A stretch of 64,000 bases of DNA from Oscillospiraceae bacterium (GCA_017412585.1 JAFPXK010000084.1:1-64000); one strand, 5' to 3'; shown: positions 23,428 through 31,613, numbered from the stretch's first letter. Made by a program: numbers and translations. The notes: generated by a model not told the origin, from the letters alone.

Positions 23428-23840
23428 ACCTGCACCGCCTTGCCGGTGCAGTGGTACACGCCGTGGCAGCGGGCCACGGGGGTGCCGTCCTCGTCCGTCA
23501 CGTCGGTGGTGCAGAACACGGTGCGGCCCCCGGCGTGGTCCACCCGTCCGTGGGCCGTCAGCTTCCCTTTGGGAGCGGCGGCGGCAAGGTAGTCCACCGA
23601 GGCGCTGACGGTGACCACCGCCTCATGGCGCAGGGCGATAGCCGCCAGGCCGCTGGCCACGTCGCAGAGGGTGAACAGGGCGCCGCCGTGGGGCGTGCCC
23701 CACACATTAAGGCAGCTCTCCCCCACCGGCATGGTGAGGCAGGCGTAGCCCTCCGACAGGGCGGTGAGCTGCAGCCCCAGGTGGCGGGTAAAGGGCTCGG
23801 TGATGTCCCGCAGGGGTGTGGAATCGCCGGGAAAGGTCAT
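23424..23840 (-). CDS. PaaI-family hotdog thioesterase
   Basis: This 138-residue protein is a hotdog-fold acyl-CoA thioesterase-like enzyme. The section VWGTPHGGALFTLCDVASG is the family signature with the His-Gly-Gly turn and the helix that carries the catalytic acid. Conserved strands follow (VSASVDYLAAAAPKGKLTAHGRV). The ATG chosen (MTFPGDS) has GGAGTTTTTACCT before it; the upstream open frame overlaps the promoter and is rejected. It leads a two-gene operon with the DUF3810 gene. The acyl substrate is unknown. Confidence 0.9.
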   Translation of the reverse strand: MTFPGDSTPLRDITEPFTRHLGLQLTALSEGYACLTMPVGESCLNVWGTPHGGALFTLCDVASGLAAIALRHEAVVTVSASVDYLAAAAPKGKLTAHGRVDHAGGRTVFCTTDVTDEDGTPVARCHGVYHCTGKAVQV

Positions 23841-23874
23841 AGGTAAAAACTCCTTTATGCTGCTTTTTTCTACT

Positions 23875-23903
23875 ATATTACCCGTCATTCTCCCGTTTGG
23901 CAA
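23875..23903 (-). promoter_or_regulatory. Promoter of the thioesterase-DUF3810 operon
   Basis: On the minus strand TTGCCA and TAATAT are separated by 17 bases. Confidence 0.55.
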
Positions 23904-23927
23904 GAGAATTGTGGCAGATGGATAGTA

Positions 23928-23956
23928 TTGCAAAGGGCGGCAGAATATGGCATAAT
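23928..23956 (+). promoter_or_regulatory. Promoter of the lipid kinase gene
   Basis: TTGCAA and CATAAT are separated by 17 bases, 37 bases before the GTG start. Confidence 0.6.
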
Positions 23957-23992
23957 ACGGATAATCGATTTTTCCCAAGGAGGGCCAAGGCT

Positions 23993-24877
23993 GTGAAAAA
24001 ATTACTGTTTATCGTGAACCCCAAAGCCGGTAAAACCAAGTCCATGGCACCGCTTTTTGACGCGGTGGCCCGGTTCAGCCAGGCGGGCTATCTGGTGCGG
24101 GTGTTCATCACCACCGCCGGAGGCGACGCCCGGCAGGCCGTGGCGGAGGCGGGGCACGACTATGATTTGATTGTATGCGCCGGCGGGGACGGCACGCTGA
24201 ACGAGACCATCTCCGGGCTCATGTGTCTGGAAGACCGGCCCCCCATCGGCTACCTGCCCTTTGGCAGCACCAACGACTTCGCCGCCAGCCTGCGCCTGAG
24301 CAGCAATCCCTCCATGGCGGCGGCTGCCATCGCCAGCGGCCGTGGCTTCCACCTGGACGTGGGCAGCCTCAACGACAGGTATTTCTCCTACGTGGCCTCC
24401 TTCGGCGCCTTTACCAAGGCCTCCTACAACGCGCCCCAGCAGGCCAAAAACGCCCTGGGCCACTTCGCCTATATCCTGGAGGGGCTCAACGACCTCACCA
24501 GCCTGCGGCCCTACGCCGCCCGCATCGAGGCCGACGGCGAGGTGTTTGACGGCGAGTTCATCTTCGGCGCGGTGTGCAACTCCACCTCCCTGGGCGGCCT
24601 GGTAAAGCTGGACCCCAGCCGGGTGCAGATGGACGACGGCCTCTTTGAGCTGCTGCTGCTGCGGATGCCCAAGACCCCCCTGGACCTGCAGAACCTCATC
24701 TCCGCCATGGTGGAGATGAAGTACGACGAGGCCCACGGCGTCATCTTCCGCCACGTGGAGCGCATCACACTGACCACCGCCGACGACCTGCCCTGGTCCC
24801 TGGACGGCGAGTTCTGCCCCAGCGCCCCCAAGGTGGAGATCCGCTGCCGCAAGGGCGCGGTGACGCTGATACGGTAA
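23993..24877 (+). CDS. Diacylglycerol/lipid kinase family protein (YegS-like)
   Basis: This 294-residue enzyme phosphorylates a lipid, most likely diacylglycerol, at the inner face of the membrane. The N terminus KKLLFIVNPKAGKTKS and the nucleotide motif CAGGDGTLNE at 62-71 define the family. Further conserved stretches are GYLPFGSTNDFAASL and, near the C terminus, LPWSLDGEFCPSAP. The GTG start with AAGGAGG upstream was chosen; earlier in-frame starts overlap the promoter. It is a single gene followed by a strong terminator. Confidence 0.93.
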   Translation: MKKLLFIVNPKAGKTKSMAPLFDAVARFSQAGYLVRVFITTAGGDARQAVAEAGHDYDLIVCAGGDGTLNETISGLMCLEDRPPIGYLPFGSTNDFAASLRLSSNPSMAAAAIASGRGFHLDVGSLNDRYFSYVASFGAFTKASYNAPQQAKNALGHFAYILEGLNDLTSLRPYAARIEADGEVFDGEFIFGAVCNSTSLGGLVKLDPSRVQMDDGLFELLLLRMPKTPLDLQNLISAMVEMKYDEAHGVIFRHVERITLTTADDLPWSLDGEFCPSAPKVEIRCRKGAVTLIR

Positions 24878-24884
24878 TAATAGG

Positions 24885-24918
24885 AAAATCCCGCTGCACA
24901 GGCAGCGGGATTTTTTTT
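24885..24918. terminator. Bidirectional terminator after the lipid kinase
   Basis: AAAATCCCGCTGC and GCAGCGGGATTTT form a 13-bp stem with a 4-base loop and long T runs. It also lies after the convergent transporter gene. Confidence 0.9.
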
Positions 24919-24936
24919 GCCATCTTCATGCCATTT

Positions 24937-26367
24937 CTACCCGAAGAACGCCCGGATCTGGCCGTATAGTACGATGAGCATCACGATGGGCGTCAGCACC
25001 CGGACGCAGATTTTGAAGAAGGTATAGATCCGCATACGGTGGCCGGGGGTGGCCTCGCACTCGTCCCGGATCAGGTCGGTGCCGGTCTCGAAGCCCAGCA
25101 TCAGCACCAGCAGCAACCCGCCCAGGGGCATCATCACTCCCTCGGAGAGCATGTCGAAGAAGTCCAGCCAGCAGTCGTTCCAGCCCTTGACGGTAAGGTG
25201 CAGCAAGTCGGCGGGGGCGATGTGGTTGCTGCCCAGGCCGTCCACGCACACCAGCACGCACAGCACCGCCACCAGCACGGCGATGATGAGGGTATACTTC
25301 TTCCGCTTGTCGCCCAGGCCCCGGTCCCGGGCGTCGTCCACGAAATGGACCACCACGGCCTCCAGCAGGGAGATGGAGGAGGAGATGGCGGCGAAAATCA
25401 CCAGCAGGTAGAACAGCATCCCAAAAATGGGGCCGACGGGGCCCATGCGGTCAAACACGTTCTGCATGGTGATGAACAGCAGCCCCGGGCCGCCCAGAGG
25501 GCCGTCGGGGTCCAGGGCAAACCGGGCGGGAATGACGCACAGGCCCGCCAGGATAGCGACGAGGGTGTCCATCACCACGATGACCAGGGCGTTTTTCTCC
25601 AGGTTTTCCTTTTTATCCAGATAGGAGCCGTAGGTAATCATGATGGCCATGCCGATGGACAGGGAGAAGAACATCTGCCCGCCGGCGGCGGAGATGACGG
25701 CGAAGATGCTGGGGGCCTCCTCGATAACGCCGTTGGCCACCGCCCAGCCGGGGATGAACATATACCTCAAGCCGTCCACCGCCCCGGGCAGGGTGACGGC
25801 CCGGATGATGGAGATGACCAGCAGGATGAACAGCACCGGCATACCCACGGAGCAGACCCGCTCGATGCCGTCGCCGATGCCGCCCATGACGATGAGCATG
25901 GTGAGGGCCACGAAGATCATACCGTAGAGGGTGCTCTCTCCCATGTTGCCCACGAAGGCGTTGAACACCTCGCCCCCGCTCATGCCGTTGGTGCCGAAGC
26001 CGCTGTGGAGCACGTTGCCCAGGTTCAGCACCAGGTATTTCAGGCAGTAGCCCCCCAGAGCGCAGTAGAAGCTGAGGATGAGGAAGGCGGAGGCCACGCC
26101 CAGCCAGCCCACCCATTTCAGCTTCTTGGAAACCAGGCGGTAGGCCTTCACGGCGCCGGCCCCGGTCTTGCGGCCCAGGGCCAGCTCGGCAAGCAGCACC
26201 ACGAAGCCGCACACCGCCGCCAGCACCAGGTAGGCCGCCAGGAAGGCAAAGCCGCCGTTGGCGCCCATCTTATAGGGGAAGCCCCAGATGTTGCCCAGGC
26301 CCACGGCAGAGCCCACAGCCGCCATCAGGAAGCCGAAATTGGTGCCGAAGCCCTTTCTCTCATCCAT
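24937..26367 (-). CDS. Sodium-dependent transporter, NSS/SNF family
   Basis: This 476-residue membrane protein couples sodium entry to uptake of an amino acid or related solute. The start FGTNFGFLMAAVGSAVGLGNIWGFPYKMGANGG is the family hallmark, with the unwound first helix that binds sodium and substrate. About 11-12 membrane helices can be followed to the C terminus (IVMLIVLYGQIRAFFG). The ATG has AGGAGAGATCAAA before it. The gene has its own promoter and shares a terminator with the lipid kinase gene. Bacterial members often carry tryptophan, leucine or tyrosine; the substrate cannot be read here. Confidence 0.94.
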   Translation of the reverse strand: MDERKGFGTNFGFLMAAVGSAVGLGNIWGFPYKMGANGGFAFLAAYLVLAAVCGFVVLLAELALGRKTGAGAVKAYRLVSKKLKWVGWLGVASAFLILSFYCALGGYCLKYLVLNLGNVLHSGFGTNGMSGGEVFNAFVGNMGESTLYGMIFVALTMLIVMGGIGDGIERVCSVGMPVLFILLVISIIRAVTLPGAVDGLRYMFIPGWAVANGVIEEAPSIFAVISAAGGQMFFSLSIGMAIMITYGSYLDKKENLEKNALVIVVMDTLVAILAGLCVIPARFALDPDGPLGGPGLLFITMQNVFDRMGPVGPIFGMLFYLLVIFAAISSSISLLEAVVVHFVDDARDRGLGDKRKKYTLIIAVLVAVLCVLVCVDGLGSNHIAPADLLHLTVKGWNDCWLDFFDMLSEGVMMPLGGLLLVLMLGFETGTDLIRDECEATPGHRMRIYTFFKICVRVLTPIVMLIVLYGQIRAFFG

Positions 26368-26486
26368 TTTGATCTCTCCTTTTCACGCAGCGGGCAAACG
26401 CCCGCAGGAAACTATTTTATCATTTTCCGTTTTTTGCCCTGTGCCAGCCATATTACAGCGGAAACTGCCGCCGCATATTACCTTTT

Positions 26487-26515
26487 AGTATACAGGAAAG
26501 GCCGGCGGGGGACAA
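26487..26515 (-). promoter_or_regulatory. Promoter of the sodium-dependent transporter
   Basis: On the minus strand TTGTCC and TATACT are 17 bases apart, giving a 5' leader of over 100 bases. No riboswitch-like fold is recognised in the leader. Confidence 0.6.
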
Positions 26516-26547
26516 CTGACGAAATGGACAAAATTCACAAGGGGATT

Positions 26548-26561
26548 TGTGATATATCACA
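26548..26561. promoter_or_regulatory. Perfect palindrome, CRP/FNR-family-like site
   Basis: TGTGATATATCACA is a 14-base perfect palindrome in the intergenic space between the transporter promoter and the zinc operon promoter. It has the TGTGA/TCACA arms of CRP-family sites, with a 4-base spacer. It lies about 33 bases upstream of the transporter -35 element and 57 bases upstream of the zinc operon -35 element. No regulator of that family is encoded in the window. Confidence 0.45.
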
Positions 26562-26618
26562 GTGCCGCACCGGGGCGTAGGACGGGCGACGCCGTCATAA
26601 AATGATGTGATTTCGGGG

Positions 26619-26646
26619 TTGACAGGGCGGAAAATCCTGCTATAAT
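26619..26646 (+). promoter_or_regulatory. Promoter of the zinc uptake operon
   Basis: TTGACA and TATAAT, both perfect consensus, are separated by 16 bases (CTGC precedes TATAAT). Confidence 0.85.
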
Positions 26647-26647
26647 T

Positions 26648-26662
26648 TGAAAACGGTTTTCA
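26648..26662. promoter_or_regulatory. Fur/Zur-type operator
   Basis: TGAAAACGGTTTTCA is a perfect 7-1-7 inverted repeat just after the -10 element, covering the expected transcription start. The 7-1-7 geometry is that of Fur-family operators. Since the first gene of the operon is a Fur-family regulator followed by zinc transport genes, the site most likely mediates metal-dependent autorepression. Confidence 0.8.
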
Positions 26663-26687
26663 TTTTTGATTTCGGAGGTGACGCCTC

Positions 26688-27089
26688 GTGACCTATATGA
26701 CGCGGCAGCAGCAGGCGGTGCTGGAGGGCATCCGGGGGCAGAGCCGGGGCTGCGCCACCGCCTCGGAGCTGACGGAGGCCCTTCACGCCGAGGGCAACCG
26801 GGTGGGCATGACCACGGTGTACCGCCAGCTGGAGCGGCTGGAGCAGCGGGGGCTGGTGCATAAAATCCTGACGCCGGAGGGCTGCTACTACCAATACTGC
26901 GAGGCCCGGGCCCACGGCCAGGGCTGCATCCTGCTGAAATGCGAGCGCTGCGGCGCCATCGCCCACGCCGACTGTGACCACCTGGGGGAGCTGTACGACC
27001 ACCTTTCCCAGGCCCACGGCTTCACCGTGAACCGGCGCAAGACCCTGTTCTACGGCCTGTGCGCCCAGTGCCGGGAGGAGCAGGCATGA
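26688..27089 (+). CDS. Fur-family regulator, probably Zur
   Basis: This 133-residue repressor has a winged-helix domain (about 1-80) with VGMTTVYRQLERLEQRGLVHKI. A C-terminal metal-binding and dimer domain carries CERCGAIAHADCDHL and the C-terminal CAQC; the two CxxC pairs form the structural zinc site. The GTG start follows GGAGGTGACGCCTC; an ATG three codons on is also possible. It is the first gene of a four-gene operon, and its stop overlaps the start of the binding-protein gene (ATGA). Zinc specificity is inferred from the neighbours, which resemble ZnuA, ZnuC and ZnuB. Confidence 0.9.
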   Translation: MTYMTRQQQAVLEGIRGQSRGCATASELTEALHAEGNRVGMTTVYRQLERLEQRGLVHKILTPEGCYYQYCEARAHGQGCILLKCERCGAIAHADCDHLGELYDHLSQAHGFTVNRRKTLFYGLCAQCREEQA

Positions 27090-28078
27090 GGCGGATTCTG
27101 GCGATAGGGCTGGCAGCGATGTTGCTGCTGGCATTGGCGGGCTGCGCCGCCGCGCCGGAGTCGGACAGCGGCAAGCTGCAGGTGGTGGCCACCCTGTTTC
27201 CCTACTACGACTTCGCCCGGGCCATCGGCGGCGAGGACGCGGAGGTGACGCTGCTGGTGGCGGCGGGCCGGGAGGCCCACAGCTTTGAGCCCACGCCCCT
27301 GGACGTCATCAAGGTGTGGCGCAGCGACGTGTTCCTCTACAACGGCGGCGAGAGCGAGGCCTGGGTGGAGGAGATTCTGGACGCCGCCGGCGAGAACATC
27401 CGGGAGACGGTGGCCATCATGGACGGTCTGGCACTGCTGGAGGAGGAGATGGCCGAGGGGATGCAGGAGACCGCCTCCGCCCACGACCACGACCATGAAG
27501 CCCACGACGAACACGACCATGACGAGCACGACCATGACGACGAGGAAATCGAGTACGACGAGCACGTGTGGACGTCGCCGGTGATGGCCCAGGGCATCTG
27601 TGAAACCATCCGGGACGCCCTGTGCCGGGCCGACCCCGCTCACGCGGAGGGGTACACCGCCCGGGCGGAGGATTACATTGCCAAGTTGCAGGACCTGGAC
27701 GCCCAGTTCCGGGAGGTGGTGGCCGAGGGGCGGCGGAGCACCCTGGTGTTTGGCGACCGGTTTCCCCTGCTGTACTTCTGCCGGACCTACGGGCTGGACT
27801 ACCGGGCGGCCTTTCAGGGCTGCGCGGCGGACACGGAGCCGCGGCTGGGCACGCTGCAATACCTGATCGACTACGTGGAGCAGGAGGAGATCCCGGTGGT
27901 GTACACCATCGAGCTCAGCTCCCACAAGATCGCCGACGCCATTGCCGAGACCACGGGGGCGGCGGTATTGACCTTTGAAAGCTGCCAGACGGTGAGCCGG
28001 GCGGATTTTGCCGCCGGCTGCACCTATCTTGACCTGATGGAGCGCAACGTGAACGCGCTGCGGGAGGGATTACGCTGA
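27086..28078 (+). CDS. znuA: Zinc ABC transporter substrate-binding lipoprotein
   Basis: This 330-residue lipoprotein captures zinc outside the cell. It has a signal peptide with lipobox LAGC (Cys20). A His ligand (His65 in REAHSFEPTP) and His160 in YDEHVWTSPV are at positions used for metal binding in the A-1 family. Between them lies an acidic His-rich loop at about 133-160 (AHDHDHEAHDEHDHDEHDHD), typical of zinc rather than manganese binders. The start overlaps the Fur-family gene stop, and the end overlaps the ATPase gene by one base. Confidence 0.95.
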   Translation: MRRILAIGLAAMLLLALAGCAAAPESDSGKLQVVATLFPYYDFARAIGGEDAEVTLLVAAGREAHSFEPTPLDVIKVWRSDVFLYNGGESEAWVEEILDAAGENIRETVAIMDGLALLEEEMAEGMQETASAHDHDHEAHDEHDHDEHDHDDEEIEYDEHVWTSPVMAQGICETIRDALCRADPAHAEGYTARAEDYIAKLQDLDAQFREVVAEGRRSTLVFGDRFPLLYFCRTYGLDYRAAFQGCAADTEPRLGTLQYLIDYVEQEEIPVVYTIELSSHKIADAIAETTGAAVLTFESCQTVSRADFAAGCTYLDLMERNVNALREGLR

Positions 28079-28797
28079 TGGAGACAGAGAAAAAGCTATT
28101 GTTGGACGTGGACAACGTGTCCCTGGGCTATGAGGGCACGGCCATCTGGGAGGGCCTTTCCTTCCAGGTGCGCAGCGGCGACTACCTGTGCATCGTGGGG
28201 GAAAACGGCAGTGGCAAATCCACGCTGCTGAAAAGCCTTTTGGGGCTGATGAAGCCCATGGCCGGGCAAATCGTCCGCCACGGCGACCTGCGCCGGGGGG
28301 CCATCGGCTACCTGCCCCAGCAGACCATGGCCCAGAAGGACTTTCCCGCCACGGCGCTGGAGGTGGTGCTGTCCGGCTTTTTAAGCGCGGGGGCGGGCCG
28401 GTTTTTCTACACCCCGAAAGAGAAGGCGGCGGCGCTGATGCACATGGGCAAGCTGGGCATACTGGAGCTGCAGCGCAAGTGCTACCGGGAGCTGTCCGGC
28501 GGCCAGCAGCAGCGGGTGCTGCTGGCAAGGGCCCTGTGCGCCGCCGGGGAGCTGCTGATTCTGGACGAGCCGGTGACGGGCCTCGACCCCGCCGCCGCCC
28601 AGGATCTATACCGCACCCTTTCCTATCTCAACCGGAAGGAGGGCATCGCCATCGTGATGGTGACCCACGACATACAAAGCGCCCTGCAATACGGCTCGGC
28701 GGTGCTGTACGCCGGGCAGAAGCAGTGGTTCTACGGCACCACGGCGGAATATCTGGCCTCGCCCTACGGCAAGCGGTTTGGAGGTGGCGGAAAATGA
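28078..28797 (+). CDS. znuC: Zinc ABC transporter ATP-binding protein
   Basis: This 239-residue ATPase powers the zinc transporter. Walker A is GENGSGKST at 41-49. The signature ELSGGQQQR lies near 135-143 and Walker B LLILDEPVTGLD follows near 158. The H-loop His is in MVTHDIQ. The ATG start uses the A of the previous stop codon, and the end overlaps the permease start in an ATGA, so the three transport genes are translationally coupled. Confidence 0.95.
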   Translation: METEKKLLLDVDNVSLGYEGTAIWEGLSFQVRSGDYLCIVGENGSGKSTLLKSLLGLMKPMAGQIVRHGDLRRGAIGYLPQQTMAQKDFPATALEVVLSGFLSAGAGRFFYTPKEKAAALMHMGKLGILELQRKCYRELSGGQQQRVLLARALCAAGELLILDEPVTGLDPAAAQDLYRTLSYLNRKEGIAIVMVTHDIQSALQYGSAVLYAGQKQWFYGTTAEYLASPYGKRFGGGGK

Positions 28798-29606
28798 GAC
28801 TGCTGCTGCAGATGATGACCTATCCCTTCATTCTCCGGGCCGCCCTGGTGGGCATACTGGTGTCGCTGTGCGCGGCGCTGTTGGGGGTGCCCCTGGTCTT
28901 AAAGCGCTACGCCATGATTGGCGACGGCCTGAGCCACGTCAGCTTCGGCGCCCTGGCCATCGCCGTGGCCTGCGGCTGGGCGCCTGTGGCGGTGAGCATC
29001 CCGGTGGTGATTGTGGCGGCGCTGGTGCTGCTGCGCATGGCGGAGAGAAGCCGCATGGGGGCTGACGCCGCCATCGCCCTGACCTCCGCCTCGGCCCTGG
29101 CCACCGGCGTCATCGTCACCTCCCTGACCACCGGCATGACCACCGACGTGGACAGCTATATGTTCGGCTCCATCCTGGCCATGGACCGGGGGGACGTGGC
29201 GCTGAGCGTGGGGCTCAGCGTGGCGGTGCTGGCCCTGTTTGTGCTGTGCTATCACCGCCTCTTTGCCATCACGTTTGACGAGAGCTTCTCCCGGGCCACG
29301 GGGGTGAACGTGGGGCTGTACAGCACCCTTTTGTCCGTGCTGACGGCGCTGACCATCGTGGTGGGCATGCGCCTCATGGGCGCCATGCTGATCTCCAGCC
29401 TGGTGATCTTCCCCGCCCTCAGCGCCATGCGCATCCTCAAGAGCTTTCGGGGCGTGGTCATCGCGGCGGCGGTCATCAGCGTGGGCTGCTTCACCGCGGG
29501 GCTGACGGCGGCGTATCTGCTGAACACGCCTGTGGGCGCCACGGTGGTACTGGTGAACCTGGCGGTGTTCGTGCTGTGCTGCGCCGGGGCAAAGCTGCGA
29601 AAATAG
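28794..29606 (+). CDS. znuB: Zinc ABC transporter permease
   Basis: This 270-residue membrane protein is the channel of the transporter. It begins MRLLLQMMTYPFILRAALVG and has about eight to nine membrane helices. The family stretch KRYAMIGDGLSHVSFGALAIA and the later MGAMLISSLVIFPALSA contact the ATPase and the transport path. The start overlaps the ATPase stop. A weak hairpin follows before the rimP promoter. Confidence 0.94.
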   Translation: MRLLLQMMTYPFILRAALVGILVSLCAALLGVPLVLKRYAMIGDGLSHVSFGALAIAVACGWAPVAVSIPVVIVAALVLLRMAERSRMGADAAIALTSASALATGVIVTSLTTGMTTDVDSYMFGSILAMDRGDVALSVGLSVAVLALFVLCYHRLFAITFDESFSRATGVNVGLYSTLLSVLTALTIVVGMRLMGAMLISSLVIFPALSAMRILKSFRGVVIAAAVISVGCFTAGLTAAYLLNTPVGATVVLVNLAVFVLCCAGAKLRK

Positions 29607-29616
29607 AGGTCTTTCC

Positions 29617-29640
29617 CCCTTTTTTCGTGTCAAAAAAGGG
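29617..29640 (+). terminator. Weak hairpin after the zinc operon
   Basis: CCCTTTTTT pairs with AAAAAAGGG over a 6-base loop. The stem is mostly A-T, and the T run is inside the stem, so termination is uncertain. The rimP promoter begins at once after it. Confidence 0.35.
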
Positions 29641-29669
29641 TTGCAATTCCTATATAAATGTGGTATGGT
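29641..29669 (+). promoter_or_regulatory. Promoter of the rimP-nusA-infB operon
   Basis: TTGCAA and TATGGT are separated by 17 bases. It lies about 90 bases upstream of rimP, leaving room for a leader with a hairpin. Confidence 0.6.
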
Positions 29670-29696
29670 ATATAAGGTAGTATGACACGTTGACTG

Positions 29697-29724
29697 AGAG
29701 TGGACCTGCGGTCCGCTCTTTTTC
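29697..29724 (+). terminator. Leader attenuator-like hairpin before rimP
   Basis: AGAGTGGACC and GGTCCGCTCT form a 10-bp stem with one T-G pair and a 3-base loop, followed by TTTTT. It lies within the 5' leader of the operon. The same kind of hairpin occurs before rimP in many Bacillota, so it probably controls how much RNA polymerase reads into the operon; NusA feedback is possible. Confidence 0.65.
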
Positions 29725-29759
29725 ATGGTCAAAATCGAAACGTAACGGACGAGGGCGAC

Positions 29760-30218
29760 ATGAAGAAAATCACCGAAATCGTGTGGGAGCTGGCCCAGCC
29801 GGTGGCCGAGGAAAACGGCTGTGAGCTGTGGGACGTGGAATACGTCCGGGAGGCGGGCCAGTGGTATCTGCGGCTGTACCTGGATAAGGAGGGCGGCGTG
29901 GACATTCTGGACTGCGAGGCCGTGAGCCGCAAGGTCAGCGATTTGCTGGACGAGGTGGACCCCATCGAGAGCAGCTATATGTTCGAGGTGTCCTCCGCCG
30001 GCTGCGAGCGGCAGCTGAAGCGGCCCGGCGACTTTGCCCGCTTCATGGGCAGCCCCGTTCTGGTGAAAACATACCGCAATCGGGACGGGCGCAAGGAGTT
30101 CGCCGGCGTGCTGGCGGGCTACGAGGACGGCGACGTGCTGCTGGACATGGGCGGCGCCGAGCCGGAGCGGTTTGCCAAGGCCGACGTGGCCATGGTGCGG
30201 CTGAGAGTGGAATTTTAA
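29760..30218 (+). CDS. rimP: Ribosome maturation factor RimP
   Basis: This 152-residue protein helps assemble the 30S ribosomal subunit. The N-terminal half includes GCELWDVEYVREAGQWYLRLYLDKEGGVDILDCE and the motif YMFEVSSAGCERQLKRP; the C-terminal SH3-like half ends at VAMVRLRVEF. The ATG with GGACGAGGGCGAC before it was preferred to earlier in-frame codons in the leader. It is the first gene of the nusA operon. Confidence 0.95.
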   Translation: MKKITEIVWELAQPVAEENGCELWDVEYVREAGQWYLRLYLDKEGGVDILDCEAVSRKVSDLLDEVDPIESSYMFEVSSAGCERQLKRPGDFARFMGSPVLVKTYRNRDGRKEFAGVLAGYEDGDVLLDMGGAEPERFAKADVAMVRLRVEF

Positions 30219-30248
30219 GGTACGGAAACGTCATAAGGAGATATTGAA

Positions 30249-31310
30249 ATGAAATGTGATGAGATTTTCGCGGCGCTGGCCATGCTGGAGAAGGAGCGGG
30301 GCATCCCCCAGAATTTCATGATGAGCAAGATCATCCAGGCCCTGACCACCGCCTACAAGCGGGACCATGAGGGCGTGGAGAACGTGATCGTGGACGTGGA
30401 CGAGGAGAAGCGGGACCTGCGGATGTACGTCCAGAAGGAAGTGGTGGAGGAGGTGGAGAACCCCGGCACCCAGATTTCTCTGGAGGCTGCCCGGGCCATC
30501 AGCGCCAAGTACGAGGTGGGCAGCATCGTAAACCTGCCCGTCACCAACGTGGAATTCGGCCGTATCGCCGCCGGCAACGGCAAGCAGGTCATCATCCAGG
30601 GCCTGCGGGAGGCGGAACACGGCATGATCTATGACGAGTTCAATTCCAAGCAGCATGAGATCCTCACCGGCACCGTGCAGCGCATCGACCAGCGCAGCGG
30701 CAACGTGATCCTCCGCATCGGCCAGGGCAACGAGGCCACCGAGGCCATGCTGCCCCTCAGCGAGCAGGTCAGCGGCGAGACGCTCCGGGAGGGCCAGCTG
30801 GTGAAGGTCTATCTGGTGGAGGTGCGCCGCACCACCCGCGGCCCCCAGGTGCTGATTTCCCGCACCCATCCGGGGCTAGTGAAGCGGCTGTTTGAGCTGG
30901 AGGTGCCCGAGATTTACGACGGCACCGTGGAGATTCGCTCCATTGCCCGTGAGGCGGGCAGCCGCACCAAGCTGGCGGTGTGGAGCGAGGACGAGAACAT
31001 CGACCCCATCGGCGCCTGCGTGGGCCAGCGGGGCGCTCGCGTCAACGCCATCGTGGACGAGCTGCGGGGCGAGAAGATTGACATCATCAAGTGGAGCGAG
31101 GACCCGGCGGAGTTTATCGCCGCGGCCCTGTCCCCCGCCGAGGTGGTCAGCGTCACCCTCTCCGCCGAGGGCAAGGCCTGCCGGGTGGTGGTGCCCGACG
31201 ATCAGCTGTCCCTGGCCATCGGCAAGGAGGGCCAGAACGCCCGTCTGGCCGCCCGGCTCACCGGCTATAAGATCGACATCAAGCCCGCGTCCTATCGGGA
31301 CGAGGACTGA
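30249..31310 (+). CDS. nusA: Transcription termination/antitermination factor NusA
   Basis: This 353-residue protein binds RNA polymerase and RNA. The N-terminal domain is followed by an S1 domain (about 135-200) and two KH domains, the first with ENIDPIGACVGQRGARVNAI and the second with LSLAIGKEGQNARLAARLTGYKIDI. The short C-terminal end without acidic repeats is normal for Bacillota. The ATG is preceded by AAGGAGATATTGAA. It sits between rimP and rnpM. Confidence 0.96.
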   Translation: MKCDEIFAALAMLEKERGIPQNFMMSKIIQALTTAYKRDHEGVENVIVDVDEEKRDLRMYVQKEVVEEVENPGTQISLEAARAISAKYEVGSIVNLPVTNVEFGRIAAGNGKQVIIQGLREAEHGMIYDEFNSKQHEILTGTVQRIDQRSGNVILRIGQGNEATEAMLPLSEQVSGETLREGQLVKVYLVEVRRTTRGPQVLISRTHPGLVKRLFELEVPEIYDGTVEIRSIAREAGSRTKLAVWSEDENIDPIGACVGQRGARVNAIVDELRGEKIDIIKWSEDPAEFIAAALSPAEVVSVTLSAEGKACRVVVPDDQLSLAIGKEGQNARLAARLTGYKIDIKPASYRDED

Positions 31311-31340
31311 CGCAACACGGCATCGGGAGGTGAGGCAGCC

Positions 31341-31613
31341 GTGCAGAAAATGAAGAAGATTCCCCAGCGGCAGTGTGTGGGCTGCCGCACCATGAAGGAT
31401 AAAAAATCGCTGCTGCGCCTGGTGAAGACGCCGGAGGGCGAAATTCTCCTGGACGCCACCGGCAAAAAGTCCGGCCGGGGGGCCTACGTATGCCCCGACA
31501 GCGAGTGTCTGAAAAAGGCCAGGAAGTCCCGGGCGCTGGAACGGGTGCTGGAAACCGCCATCCCCGACCAGGTGTATGAGGCGCTGGTGCAGCAGATGGA
31601 GGCGAGCCTATGA
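31341..31613 (+). CDS. rnpM: RNase P modulator RnpM (YlxR family, DUF448)
   Basis: This 90-residue RNA-binding protein has the family core RQCVGCRTMKDKKSLLRLVKTPEG and KSGRGAYVCPDSECLKKA. YlxR of Bacillus subtilis has been shown to bind RNase P RNA and lower its activity. The GTG start follows GGGAGGTGAGGCAGCC. It overlaps the L7Ae-like gene by 4 bases and lies in its standard place after nusA. Confidence 0.93.
   Translation: MQKMKKIPQRQCVGCRTMKDKKSLLRLVKTPEGEILLDATGKKSGRGAYVCPDSECLKKARKSRALERVLETAIPDQVYEALVQQMEASL

Noticed and set aside
26368-26480. Riboswitch in the leader of the sodium-dependent transporter gene
   Set aside because: The leader is over 100 bases long, but I see no conserved riboswitch core or terminator before the start codon.
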